DNA of 64,000 nucleotides from Chionis minor (taxonomy: Eukaryota; Chordata; Aves; Charadriiformes; Chionididae): NCBI GenBank assembly GCA_013398295.1, contig VZSF01007818.1, forward strand, positions 251,180 through 315,179. The letters run 5' to 3'. Below the pieces are notes generated by a model. That model saw nothing but the letters and a program-made list of their open reading frames with translations. It did no database searches and was not told the origin of the DNA. The position numbers and the translations under genes were made by a program. Positions within the stretch are counted from its first letter, which is position 1. Each line of letters begins with the position of its first letter. This document shows positions 13,266 through 25,478 of the stretch, piece after piece.

Positions 13266-13285
13266 AGAGGAGAGGAGAGGAGAGG
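13266..13285. repeat. (AGAGG)4 microsatellite
   Basis: Four perfect copies of the purine pentamer agagg. Confidence 0.9.
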
Positions 13286-13794
13286 GATGCCTCGAAACAT
13301 AATATGCATTGAGTACAAAGACTGCTGGATGCAAAGAAAAAAGGTGTATTTTCAGGAAACCAAAGAGAATGCATCCTCTTATTTTACCTCTGATGGCTCA
13401 TTCTCCTCCGATCAGCTTCTGGATGGGGGATATTGGTTTTTCTTGCTATTACTCTACAATTATGAAAAAGGACAGCACAAGGCTTTGACTTGGGCACTAC
13501 AACTGAGATAATATAATTAGGCAAATATTTGTACAGGAAAATGATGGAAGCTTTGTAGCTTCCCCAGCAATGATGGGGAATGAATAGTAAAGAGGCTGGC
13601 AAAAGGACTCCAGGGTAGCTTCGCCTCGCCACCCAGAGGGAAGAGGAGCATTTAATGGACAGGGCACACAGATGATCTACCCTAAAATTTAACTGAACTC
13701 CTTCCCCCTACTCTGTTTGTAGGATAAGCCACACATCAGTCTTGTACAAGGCACGCCAGAAGCCTAACCTGACAGTTTCAATGGCACTTAAAGG

Positions 13795-13958
13795 CTGAAC
13801 AGCCTTGTGCAAGCTACACAGTGAAATTTGGCTTTGAAGAAAAGAGAACGGCCACCTAGCTGCTGAGCACCTTGAGTTGTTTCAGGCTCGGAGTTGAGCA
13901 ACCCCTCCAAATCCCCAGGCAAATCATCAGTCCAACCACAAAGCAAACTCCCTCAGTT
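13795..13958 (+). mobile_element. Possible MIR-type SINE remnant
   Basis: gccttgtgcaagctacacag followed by tgaaatttggctttg parallels the conserved MIR phrase for cttgcccaaggtcacacag and tggcagagc. Further on, catcagtccaaccacaaagc resembles the MIR text around agtccaaccactagacc. The order and spacing fit a CORE-SINE of the MIR group, which is ancient and present at low copy number in birds. Identity is low, and a profile search is needed to confirm it. Confidence 0.33.
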
Positions 13959-16900
13959 TACACAGGGAACGAGATCCTGTCCCCCTGGCACAAAAACAAC
14001 CTTCACGCATGCCCACTGCGTCAGCGTGAAAGAGGAGGAAGACCTGGAAAGAGAAAGCACCTGCTGTGCTTGGTGTAACTTGGTTTAGCTGTAGCTCGCA
14101 ACCATGGTCCCAGCCATCGCATCGGAGAGCTGGTGCAATAGCAACACTGAAGGGATCGTTGAGAAAGGCAGTTGGGGATTCTCTTCCTTCTTCTCACCTC
14201 TCAGGAGCCAGTTGACTCCTTCTCCTTCTCGCCACCTCTCCAGAGTTTCGAATCCACTGCCAAACCCATCTTTAAGAGAGAGAGTATTCATTAACCTTTA
14301 GGAAAATGCCTCACCAGATGAATTAAGTCAGGTGACATTTTATAGGCAGCGAGTGATTTTCCAGGAACATTTCTGCTCTCGTTAGTAATATATATGGATA
14401 AAATTTCAGTGTTGTTCCTAAGGCTTAGAGCTGGAAGGAGAAATGAGCACACTTGCATGACGAGGAATGGGAAACAAGCGGCACCAGTCTCCCCCTCCGC
14501 TGCAAAAAGTAATGTTTCCTCTGAAAGACCACAGATGAGAAGCTCTGGCATATGTTGATACATATGTTTTGCTTTTCTAACAGCCTTAGCCTATTCTTCC
14601 CTAAAAGTCTGAGGCCAAACTTTTTAAATCATTAAGTTTTCATTCAGAATTCAAGCATAAAGAGACTAAACCAAGACTGAAAACTATTCCCATTTCTCTC
14701 CTTCCCTGGGGAAATTTTCCTCCCTCTGCAATGGGCTTCCCTCTTGAAAACTGCTGTCCCCAACTCCCTAGACAGCCTCTCCACATCAGCCTCCTGCCAA
14801 CCTGTAATGGCCTCTATTGGGAAGCTGCTGATTTTAACCCCACGGCAACGCTTCCCCTGGGCTAAGCTGCGTGTGGGTAAAAGCCTTCACAACTTACTCC
14901 TCTGGCTAGAAACCCGCTCCAGATAGGAACGTTGCTCTCTCTGTTGGTGAAGAAACTCTGCTCTTAATTAATTTAAACTCAATTTACTTTAAGTGGAGGC
15001 ATGTTATGGCTGACAGATTTAAGATCTCAAACATTTCAGTGGGAGGACATAGCCGTGCCTCTGCGCCAACTCTGAGGGCATTCACCATTTCAAATGGTAG
15101 TGTTCAAACCCCACAGGAGAAGACAGACCCCGGTGCCTGAGGGCACATGGACATCTCCAAAATGATTCACAAGCAGGATGGAAGTGGCTAGTGGACTGGA
15201 TTTTAGTGTGGGATGCCACCTGGATGGCCCTCATCTGTGAGGCATAGTGAGATATGAGCTCTGTTAACAGCTCTTAGTAGCCCTGCAAGGTTTTATTAAA
15301 AACAAAACACCTCCCCTCACAGCCCCTGCCAGATCTTGAGGTTTCTATGTATCAAGAACATGCGAAGGTAATAAATAGGAGATAGAAGGTGCGGCCACCA
15401 GGATAATTGTTTGCTCTCATGAAGGCAATGGGATGTCATTCTGCATATCATGATTTTCTCCTCTACTGCAGATACAGAAAAATTTTCAAAAAATATCATG
15501 AGAGCATTTCAATGAGATTTTTATACATAGGTGCTTATCAGAGTGGACCAGAACCACTCTTTAATAACAGGATCAAGTTTCCCTCTGCCAAACACAAAGC
15601 TATTTAGAAGCTGTGCAACATACTACAAATAGAAATATTAACCAGATTGCTTTGTACTAAAAAGCCACAGATTTATTTTTTCAATGTATGGACCATAAAT
15701 ATTGTTAGAGAAGAGAAACACTAAACATACAGCATCTGGCACACATCTTTAACTTACACACCAAAGTTGTTAGCAGTTTTATTTCAAACATGGATCTATT
15801 CTAATGAGGCTATTCCAGCTTCTAGCACTATCCTATATTGTTTCAATACACAGCTGAAAAGCTTCCATTATAATTACTTTTTCTGCATTTTCTGAGCCCT
15901 GTTTGGCTTTCTAACATTTGGTCTACAAAGGCTAAAAGCTCAGCTGGTTGAAATCAAAGCAGCTTCAGAGCAGGAGACTTTTCAGATAGCAGCAGCTTCT
16001 CTAGCAGACCGTACTGTACTGGCTGTTGGTGGTAACTGGAAAAGGGCTGGAAGAGATTGCGGTGGTGGCAAGGGAACAGCTAAAGCTTGGTTGAAGAGCT
16101 TCAGCTAGTTAAAAAGAAAAGCTCTGTTAATATTTCCCAAACTTCCTTTTGCAAAGGGCGCACTAAGTAAAAATATGAAATATGCCACCTTTTCCGCTCG
16201 CGTGACTGCACAGGGAATAACCCATACAAAAGGGAGGGGGAGCCTTTTACATGAAGAATGAAGAAGCTAGGATGTTAATTATGTGTCCAGTCCTTGTTAA
16301 GCAGAGGAGTTTACAAACAAGGAATCCTTTCTGGCAAGTGGAATTGCTGGGGGTTAAGCTTAATTATGAACCTCTGATTCCTTCTCTCCGTTTCTGCAAT
16401 TGCAAACTCTCTCCACATGTACTACGCACCCAGCTCCTACATTAGAAGCTCTCATTATGTTTAGGGTTTTTATTACAGACTCCTGCAAAAACCTAACGAG
16501 CAATAAACTTGTCGATGTCTCAGACGTCAGCAGTGACCGTGACAAGGGTATTCTGACTAAGTTTCTCTGAATCACCCAGTTATTTATCAGTTGACTTGAA
16601 TAAATATTGACTGTTCTTTGCACTGTCCTCTACAAATACAAACCCACCAAAGGGCTCAAAAGGCTAAAAAAAAATCAAAGTTACTAGATAAATATGAAAA
16701 AGAGCTGGTTATTTGCCCATGGATTTTCTTGCTGTTACAGACTTCCAGGGTCTCAGATAATGGCATTTAGAGAATAATCTTTAAAAAAAGAACACCTGAT
16801 ATCAATATAAAAACCTGAGTAGCTGAAGCTCTTGTTTGTTTGTTTTTAAAGGAATTGTCCAAAAGAAAAATAAAACCAAGAGACCACTTTTTCAGTTGCC

Positions 16901-17057
16901 AAAGTTTTCTTTCCATGAACATGGACAAGCACACACACTCTGCTTCGCATGGGTTTGGCAAAGCCAATGACAATTAAGCATGGACCTCTTTCCCAGATCT
17001 TTCGCTGTAAGTTCCCTGCTTTGGTCTCCTCTATCAACCTGAGTGCTGTTTGTGCTG

Positions 17058-17477
17058 AGGGCTGGAGTACCTCTCCTATGAGGACAGGCTGGGAGAGTTG
17101 AGGTTGTTTAGCCTGGAGAATAGAAGGCTCTGGGGAGACCTTATAGCAGCCTTCCGTTGCCTAAAGGGGCCCTACAGGAAAGGTAGGGAGGGACTCTTTA
17201 TCAGGGAGTGATGTGATAAGATGAGGGGTAACTGGTTTTAAACTAGAAGAGGGCAGATTTAGATTAGATCTCAGGAAGAAATTCTTTACTGCGAGGGTGA
17301 TAAGGCACTGGAACAGGTTGCCCAGGGAAGTTGTGGAGGCCCCATCCCTGGAAGTGTTCAAGGCCAGGTTGGACGGGGCTTTGAGCGATCTGGTCTGGAG
17401 GTGTCCCTTCCCAGGGCAGGGGGGTCGGAACTAGATGGTTTTGAACATCGCTTCTTACTCTAATCATTCTATGATTT
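17058..17477 (+). mobile_element. CR1 LINE, 5'-truncated 3' end (copy 1)
   Basis: This is the 3' end of a chicken-repeat-1 (CR1) non-LTR retrotransposon. From about 17061 it follows the familiar CR1 text (gctggagtacctctcctatg), then the end of ORF2. The frame 17237-17434 is open to a TAG stop and encodes the conserved C-terminus, beginning [17 protein letters not shown] and including WNRLPREVV and [13 protein letters not shown]. The copy ends with the CR1-type terminus attctatgattt at about 17466-17477. Intact CR1 is several kb, so this is a dead, 5'-truncated insertion, the usual outcome of CR1 retrotransposition. The stretch between the stop and the terminus differs from the commonest avian CR1 3' UTR, which suggests a less common subfamily or local divergence. 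No target-site duplication is evident, which is normal for CR1. Confidence 0.93.
17237..17434 (+). pseudogene. CR1 ORF2 C-terminal remnant
   Basis: This is the in-frame tail of the CR1 reverse-transcriptase polyprotein. In the full element ORF2 encodes an endonuclease and a reverse transcriptase that copy the element's RNA into the genome. Only the region after the catalytic domains remains, so no enzyme can be made. The residues [10 protein letters not shown] and LEVFKARLD are the diagnostic part, and the frame closes at TAG (17432-17434). It has no promoter or start codon of its own. Confidence 0.85.
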
Positions 17478-20400
17478 ATAAAAGACACAGCTTAAATTTT
17501 CAACTGCAACCACCACCTGGGAGGTTTCCTTTTTAGGTACCCAATCTGAGGCATCTTTATTTCAGTTTGCCAAGGTGCTCATTTCCAAAAACTTCAGTCA
17601 CAGAGTCTCAGGGATGTGAAAGAGCGCTTGGAAGTAGCAGCCCTCAGCATCTCCATCTGAGCACTTAGACAATAAGGCACTCAAAACCACAGAGGACTTA
17701 ACAATGGGATGCTTTTGTTTACTTGCTTCTGTCACCCAGAACAAGCAAAAAGACAGTGAAGACAATGGAGAAACCAGTCTCCACTCTAAGTCACTTATGC
17801 AGATCAAATGTGTGTAAGCCTTCCTACATGTGACCTTATATATAGCTTCTTCCATTACTATAAAAACAAATCAACTTATAAACTTAAAAAAAGGCACACC
17901 TTCACATAACAACCTTTTAATTCTCATTCCTGTCCCCTTATTTAGCAAAAAAATAAGGCTCTGGAGAGCCAAACAGCTAAACCTTCCATTGACTTTAGTG
18001 CAATTTGGGTCAAAACTTTAACTTCTCTCTCCCTGGGCACCAGCATAAAGTTGGCCCTTCCATTCCTCCATCATTGGCCAACTTGAATGAATGGTCTCAT
18101 ACCCAGCTGTAAGCTACAGTTCATGGAAGGAGAAGCCAGCGATGGTGGAAAAGGAGATAATGAGAACCCAACAGGGAGGTCAACTGGAGTTACCATGATG
18201 GGGTACCACATGCAGGAGACACAGGGAACATCAACAGAGAAGAAGCTCCTTTAATTCCACCACTCACAGTGTCTTTGGTGCTCAAAAGTAACACTGAGAA
18301 GGGAAAGACCAAATCCAGGAAGTAACACTTTCAGGAGCAACTGGATGTAATTAAATGGTCCATCTTATTCTGGATGATGTTAAGAGTCACTTTTAGCCAA
18401 GGCAAAAAACAACAACTATGAAGGTACATATCAAATCCTGCTGCTGGTGTACAGGTAAAAAATCCAAAGCACAGAAACAACAAATTCCCCTAACCTTATA
18501 AGCAAAGAAGCATAGCAACAGAAAGTACTAGTCGAAGGAGTAAAAAGGAAAAGCCTTTCAATTTTAATTCAAAGGAAAACCTAAACACACTATTTGGATG
18601 GCTGTCAGATCAATGTTTTCTGTCTCTGTTAGTTCCCCTAACAACGTGCACCCGGAGAGCCTTAGCTAAGGGTAGGATTCTAGGAAAAGAAGGTGTTCTT
18701 TCCTTGATGCTTCTCTTTCTGCATGAACATATCCATGGATATTTTGGACGCAAATGAATACAGCTCCTCAAATGAAAAGTATGTATGTAATTCTAAGATA
18801 CTGCACACACTAATATAATTTTCTTGAACAAAGCGTTTTTAATAAAGATCAGACACCAAAAGATTCTTTTAATGTTTTCAAAAACAGTTTTAATCTCACA
18901 CTTAATGAGATGCATTTCACTTTTCTAAAATTCCAGCCCTCTTCCAAACAGACTAACTTAAAACAAAAGAAAAGAAACTACACTGGCTTCAAAGTCCCTC
19001 CAGCTGCACGGCCCAGCTGGAGGGAGACAGAAGGCGTCACTCCTGGTCCACTCCTGCAGGGGTTGGAAGAGTCCAGTGTTGTTGAGGGTTTGATATGCAG
19101 AGGGGGAGGAGAGGAGACACAAAGTTAAGAGCCGTCAGAAGGCCAGATGCCTGGATGGGAGCCCTCCCTTAGATACTGCTGTCCCCTGAATGCCAAGAAG
19201 CATGGCCGACATCGGACACTCTCCCGCTGCTGGCTCTGATCGAGGGCTCCACCACATCCTGTGGGCATCAGCAGGAGCCTGTCCATTCACTCCAGTAGCG
19301 CTTTAGTACCAGGCCCCCATGTAAGTAGGTGGAATTTTAATTAAAGAGAAAAAATGTTAATCTTGTTATTAACCGTGAAGGGGGAAACCCACTAAGATGA
19401 AAGCCTTGTTTTCTAGGGGCATGAGAAGAATTTCCCTACAACTGGCACGTGCAGTGCTTTTCACTGGTCTGTCCACCCATCCTTCTCTTCAGGAACATTT
19501 GGTCAGTGAGAGGTTTATTGTCTGGGAGCGGATAACATCATGCCCCTGTCACTACCCTTGAACTAAGCACCAGCAAAGCCAAGGCAAGAATACATATGAA
19601 CAACAAGTTACTTAATGCATTAAATCAATAAAATCATCCAAAATGCAGCATCCTTGCGATGGTCTTTGCAGTGCTGCGTGTGCAGTGATTTCTAAAAAGG
19701 AAGTATTTTTGCAAGGCACGTGCCAAAGCACATTACACAGGCACATGGTAGATAATAAACACATTAACAAAAGGAAGTGCAACTATGGCAAGTGACAACA
19801 ATCCTGCTCACAGCTGACTGAATTAAAGAACACCACTGTAACAAAAATAAGATTGCTCAGGTAATTGCATCATCATAGGGGTTGCAATTTGTTTTATGCT
19901 GGCTGCTTACACAGGCCATCGAAGTAGACAACAGCACCAATATGAATAACTGATCTCAGGTCTTATCTCAAAATTTAAGTCTGTTCTTAGGTGAAAAAGT
20001 GAAGAGAAATCCTTAACACCCAAACAATTTGGCAAAACTTGTAACTGGCTGATGGGTGAGAAAAGAGAACCGGGTTACAGGAGGGAAAGGGAAGTCTGGT
20101 GAACAAATTGTCAGGGACTATTCAAGCAATTTATGTACTACTTCTCAGCTGTGAAAGCTCTTATTCACCTGACTTGTAAGCTTTAAATAGTGCTCTGACC
20201 ATCAGTAAATGAAATGAAGTATAGATGATAAGCCTTGTAAGTGTGGCCTAAGAGCTCCCTCTGAAATTGAAGAAAGAGAGTGTTTATCACCTAAGAAACT
20301 TTTAAGTGTCCATTTGTGCCCTTGCTTTGCAGGTTTATCTCTTGTTTACTTAAACCAAGGACAAGATTAGAGTCAACAATGAAATTCCATCAGTTTGTTG

Positions 20401-22654
20401 AAGCACAGGACCATTTTCTGCTCTGTATTTCAGAAGCCTTGGATTCTTGGACTGCAGCTTAGATGCAATTGCTGTAAGAAGAGACTCTGATGTCCATGAA
20501 ATGAAAATAAAAGACTCGTCTGGAAAACGGAATAACATTCAGTTCATCAGGAAGGGTTCTGTGCTGGCAAATGTCACCCAAGCCACCTTGTAAATAAAGT
20601 GGGTTTATTTGTATTAAGCAAACATTAGATAATCTAGAGTTTCTATCTGATGAGCTATTTCCACACAGCATTTCCGTGAAAATTTTAGTTTTAGGGATTT
20701 TTTAAATGCTCTGAGCAGCTGGACAAAAGTAAACATTTGTCAATGCTCTTATAACTTTATCAGCTATGAAACAAATGCATAGGGCAACTACTCTATTAAA
20801 GCGCAGCAGCACACATTTTATCTAACCTACCTTGTTAATATTGTGCTGGATGTCTGTCTTTGGCAGCTCAATACGGCACTAAACTGGTTATATCCCAGGG
20901 TTTTTACCCGGGACTAGAACTTCTTGCATGCAGCTCAACACTACTTAAATTAGAAGTTTTAATTCATTTAAAAAAATGTAATTATGTTCTCTAAACAATG
21001 AGCTGAGAATTCATGCTTAGGAGATGGCTGTGGTTAGTATCACTTGACCACAGTGAAAAGAATACATGAATTTTATATCATTTCATCATTGCATCTGGTT
21101 CAGCAAAATTAATCCAAACCTTCCCTGAAGTCTGAACCCTGCCATTTTCAGGAGAAACTGAACAATATTCTTGTAACAGACAGAATGAGTTATGTCCTAA
21201 GTGGGTGTGCAGTTTGATACCATACCAATATATTTTTTCCATCAATGGCAACTGCCATCTGCACAGAAACAAAAGTTCCAACGGAATAAATGTTATCACC
21301 AGACGTCATCCCCTGGGACACAGCCTCAGGAATTATGTTTTCCTCTTGCAATGTGGAAAGCTGTTCAGTGTGCAGTGTCTCTGGGAGCATTGTGGACAGC
21401 ATGTTCTCTCATTAAGTTGAGAAACATATTTAATAAATGACAGGGTTTGCATTTGATTGCCAAAATATGCCTCTCACCTTCTTCTCCTTGGGCACACATG
21501 GAGGTCATCTATTAAAGTCCTAAGGCATGACTTATGAACACAAGATGATTCACTATGGCAACTAGATGCATTTAAGAAAAACCAAGACCAGCTCTAAGAG
21601 TAACATACTGGCAGTTGTGACTGTAGTGGTTCTATTACTGGTGCTTCAGATGGTTTTTTGAGCCACAGAGGAGAAAGAAGAGGTTCAAGAACTCTGTTTC
21701 TCACATCCTGCAAATCCAGTAAGGCTCTTCCTGCATGCCCTCACATCCATCCTAGCCTCCAAAACACTTAAAAAGTTTAATTAACAGATGGCTTACACGC
21801 ATCTTTTTAAGAACATTAAAGCTGCCTTAAGATGGATGAAGTCTCCTCCCACACGACCAAAATCCGAGCAACTCACGTGGGTTTTGGACACAGCAACAAA
21901 GGGAGGGACAGGCCACCCCAGGAATGGAGCTGCCTAGTAGCCCTCCCCCCACCCCAGTCCCTTCAGGACCACAGACCAGAAGACCCCACTGGATCCAGCA
22001 TAAGATTCTTCCTGGTCACAAACGCTCCAGAGGCACTTGCATGACACATGGGAGGAGAGAGAGTTCTTTTTCATCCCTTGCTTGTCTGTCTTCCATAAAG
22101 ATCCTTCAAAACACTTTAAGCAAATATTAATCTAACTAGTGTTGAACTACAGCAGCAGTCACTAGCTTTATTTGGGGCGCTTTAGCTTAAAAACCCGAAG
22201 AATAAACGCTATTTGTCTAGTAGAGCTTTGCAGAGTTGCATGGTTGGCACAAGGTAACATACGCACCGCGTCTGCACTCATGCAAAGGACTTATAGGCCA
22301 AAATGTCCAACTGCTCATCCTGAACCTGCTTTCAGAAGAACACAAATCAATCGTACAACATGCATGTAAATCTGGGGTTCAAAGATCACATAACTATTTT
22401 CTCTTGCCCATTTGCCCTAACATGGCTAACTTACTGCCTTTCCCTTCCTCTTCTATAGTAAGCAGCACAAAGCTCCTGACAAAAAATAGATCCTGTGATT
22501 TATCTCAATTTTTTCAGTGGTTCATCTACAAGTTGGCTGGATTACCTACACTACACTGGAACAACACAACCAAAGCCACAGGTTATCCCAAAGTGATGGG
22601 AAATCCTAGCGCAACAGGCCCTGCTAAGAAGTATGTCCTAATCTTTCTTATTAG
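17478..22654. other. Non-coding single-copy DNA between CR1 copies 1 and 2
   Basis: No open frame longer than about 90 codons lies wholly within it, and no recognisable gene or recent repeat is present. The sequence just after copy 1 (ttttaggtacccaatctgagg, about 17531-17550) vaguely resembles another old amniote repeat. The similarity is too weak to annotate. A 213-codon frame that begins at 22236 owes its last third to antisense CR1. Confidence 0.75.
18729..18742. repeat. 14-bp perfect palindrome
   Basis: atatccatggatat is an exact palindrome centred on CCATGG. It is isolated and may be a chance occurrence. Confidence 0.8.
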
Positions 22655-22872
22655 GTCCCTTAAAGTATTGAAAGGCCACTGTAAGGTCTCCCGGGAGCCT
22701 TCTCTTCTCCAGGCTGAACAACCCCAACTCTCTCAGCCCGTCCTTGTAGCGGAGGTGCTCCAGCCCTCTGATATTCTTGGTGGCCTGCCCTCCTCTGGAC
22801 CTGCTCCAACAGGTCCATGTCTGTCCTGTGATGAGGACTTCACAGCTATACACAGTACTCCAGGTGGGAGTA
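22655..22872 (-). mobile_element. CR1 LINE internal fragment (copy 2)
   Basis: Read on the minus strand this is CR1 ORF2 sequence just upstream of the part kept in copy 1. On the plus strand it contains ccttctcttctccaggctg and ggacctgctccaacaggtcc, the typical reverse-complement CR1 text. The minus-strand translation includes [18 protein letters not shown] and VAFQYFKG. The match stops at about 22655 without reaching the CR1 3' terminus and at about 22872 on the 5' side, so both ends are missing. CR1 copies normally keep their 3' end, so a later deletion or recombination probably removed it. A trinucleotide microsatellite begins about 50 bp beyond its 5' side. Confidence 0.9.
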
Positions 22873-22920
22873 AGTAGGCTAAAGCCGCAAATTTGGTGAA
22901 CTTCTGAAGCAGTTTTTTTA

Positions 22921-22921
22921 T

Positions 22922-22952
<31 letters not shown>

Positions 22953-23001
22953 GTAGTAGTAGTAGTAGTAGCAGTAGTAGAAGAAGGAGAAGAAGAAGAA
23001 G
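22921..23001. repeat. Compound trinucleotide microsatellite (TAA)n-(TAG)n-(AAG)n
   Basis: Three adjacent triplet arrays lie in order: TAA units at 22921-22950, TAG units with one CAG variant at 22951-22980, and AAG units with one AGG-type variant at 22981-23001. Each array differs from its neighbour by one base per unit. It starts about 50 bp from the 5' side of CR1 copy 2. The long run of isoleucines in the antisense frame is a by-product of the repeat and not evidence of a protein. Confidence 0.97.
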
Positions 23002-24608
23002 TCATTTTATGTCCCATTGATGCCTTACAAATAGTAGATTAAGGAGAGGAGGAGCATTTCAGGCTTCCTTTGCACTAAATGTAACACCTCCCCAAACACC
23101 CAGTTTGCTGCTGGAGTGCAGCAGGAAGCCAGGGGCTCCAGGCTGCGGTCCCGGGAGCGAGACGGCAGCGCAAACCCCATGGGGACAGGCTGGGCCAACA
23201 ACGCAGGGCAGCTGGTGGTGGCTCAGCAGTCAGGAATGCAAGGGGGGCAGTCACATGCAAATGCAGTTTCTGCATGCAGCTACGGAAGGCGGATGCGCAA
23301 ATTCAGAAAGGGCTCTGAGGTCCCTCGGGAGCTGTGTGCTTGGAGTGCAGAATATACATTACTGATACACTCCGGTTCAAATATATGCTTGCATTGGCCT
23401 CTTCTGCTCTGAACCCTGCCAGTGCTCACATCTCAGGCCAGCCAGCATCACTGGGATGAGGCTAAACGAAGCACGCATTCATGGAAGCCAGTGAGTGTGC
23501 ATTTGTACAAGCAGGCAGCCGGCTGGCAGCATGGCCGGCCATCAATAGCAGAGGATGGGCCAGCCTGCGCCAGCACCCCCCCTTTGCTGGGACCCTGCCT
23601 GTGCCCACCCCGAGATCTCCAGGAGACTGCATGCTGGGACACAGGGGGTCCCACTTTGGTGCCAGGACATGGAAATCCAGGAGAAAAAACCTTGGTGAAA
23701 CTTTGCAGCTGATAATCTCAGCACTAACCATCTTCAACAAAAACTGAGGAGGCACAAACATATAAAGGATAATTCCCATGCATGCTTTTTTTAGTACGCA
23801 TCTAATTCTAAAGCTTGAGTAATGCCACAGGATGATAACTACTTGCAATAGAAACACTGCAAAACAGATGCTACAATCCCATGCCTTTTTTTTTTTTGTC
23901 AAAAAGAGATTCCAAATGCAATTTAAACTTCCAAACAACTCACTGGCTCTATAGAAAGAGGAAGAAGAACTAGAAGGCTTTAAATATTTGACTTGCCAAA
24001 TAGTCCTTTCACAGGATTAACCAAATACAGCAATAAACGTCAGCATTTCAGAAGAGGAGTTGAAACTGCAGCTCTGCAAAGACTCTGATTTAGCATAAAG
24101 GAGTGGACTGGATCTTTTCTTTCACATATGCCACATAAGGGAAGATGTTCAAGTGCCAATTGATGTGGTAATCACAGGGGTAGCTCACACCATAATGCAC
24201 TTTCTCAACTTCACCGTAAATGCCACATGCCCCATAGGTGTTCCACTGTACTATAATTTGCGCTATAATGTAGCATTGCCTTAACAAAGTAACAACCTCA
24301 GATTTTATTTTTAAAGTTAAAAAGACCTGGCAATTCACTTAGAATCTGCACTGAAATTTTCTTCAGTTGATGCAACTAGCCCCACATGCATTTGATCTGC
24401 ACACTGCCTGAAAATGAGGAAATTACCTTAGGAAGGGAATAACTTTGTCAGATCTGCCCACTGAAGGTGAGCATCATCTGCCAGCCAAGGTACACCTTCT
24501 CGGTGCATGAAAATACCAACTGGATAAGGAGAAAATGATCAAATCAGATTAGTGACATCAGATTTTAAGTCCCACTCCCGGAAAAGAAAGCTAGATGCCC
24601 TTCTCAGT
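23002..24608. other. Non-coding DNA, G+C-richer to about 23.7 kb
   Basis: 23100-23330 and 23480-23660 are moderately G+C-rich with a few CpG, and short frames overlap on both strands. The 158-codon minus frame (23462-23938) shows no domain. There is a T12 run near 23886. The rest is ordinary AT-rich sequence. Confidence 0.7.
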
Positions 24609-24656
24609 ATTGTATACAATATTGCATACAATATTGCATACAATATTGCATACAAT
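24609..24656. repeat. Four tandem 12-bp near-palindromic units
   Basis: The first unit, attgtatacaat (24609-24620), is a perfect palindrome. The next three (24621-24632, 24633-24644, 24645-24656) are all attgcatacaat, one base away from it. Each unit is bounded by ATTG and ACAAT, the core of SOX-family sites, and the junctions create ACAATATTG. Because 12 is a multiple of 3, one frame stays open and reads as repeated TILH, which is not evidence of a protein. The identity of the last three copies suggests recent expansion. Confidence 0.95.
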
Positions 24657-25478
24657 ATCCCCTCAACCTTCAGAGCCAAACCTGCCTGCTGTGCTGTTTG
24701 GAAACGGCAAAGGGCTGAAGGCTAACGAGCTTCAAATTACTACTGACTTGGTCTTTGCTGTCTCAGATCCATGTATCCTGACAGTTCAGTAAGTGGAGTC
24801 TGAAGAGAAGTTGGGAAAATAATTGAGTGTTTGCTTTTCCCTCAGTGCAGTGTTGCTACACATATTACCGTACGGCACAGTCCACATCAGCTCTTTTCCC
24901 AAGCTACTATTATTTCCGAGCATCAGGAACACTTGAATGACAACTTCTAAGCAAATACAACAACCAAAACACTCTTTGGGGTTTATCATCCACTGCCTAA
25001 TCTAAATTTACCACAATATTGCCAGCATGCTTCAAAGTAGGGGAAAGGAAGAAAAAGGTAAGGGTTTCTGCAATGATTAATAAAGAAGTGCTCTTATCTG
25101 ATTCTTCTGTTCGTGAAATATAACCAAGTAAAATAGGCACTTAATAGCCGTAACTTCTGGGCAGCCCTACTGGTGAAGGTTTCCTCAGTCTGCATCAAGC
25201 AGAATTATCAGTTTTGCCAGATTAAAGCATGGACTAACACTTCGGGGGTCTTTCATACGACTGATCCCCCAAAGCTCTGCTGAGGAGATAAACGGGATTC
25301 TTTATTGCCGTAGGTTTTTTTCCATTGTTATTGCTGTCCTTAGGGGAGGGGAAAAAAAAAAAAAAGCTTCCAGATGAAAATATGCGTGAGTGTAATGGAA
25401 ATGACACGCAGGCAACAGCGTCCCTCCCCCATTTGGCTGTCAAATTGAGCTCAGGCTAGAGCAGCCCAGCAAACTGCA

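Larger units (their letters stand above)
9846..17057. other. Non-coding DNA, AT-rich to about 12 kb
   Basis: Only short open frames (about 110 codons at most) occur on either strand. It contains the A17 run, the possible MIR remnants and the AGAGG array listed separately, and 12-bp palindromes at 10285-10296 and 11718-11729. Nothing else stands out. Confidence 0.75.

Noticed and set aside
22236..22877. The longest open frame (213 codons, +) as a gene
   Set aside because: Its last third is antisense CR1 sequence and the rest has no recognisable domain.
22733..23017. Protein with poly-Thr and poly-Ile runs
   Set aside because: The runs are translations of the triplet microsatellite on the minus strand.
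24595..24792. Repetitive TILH peptide gene
   Set aside because: The repeat is a 12-bp DNA array that stays in frame only because 12 is divisible by 3.
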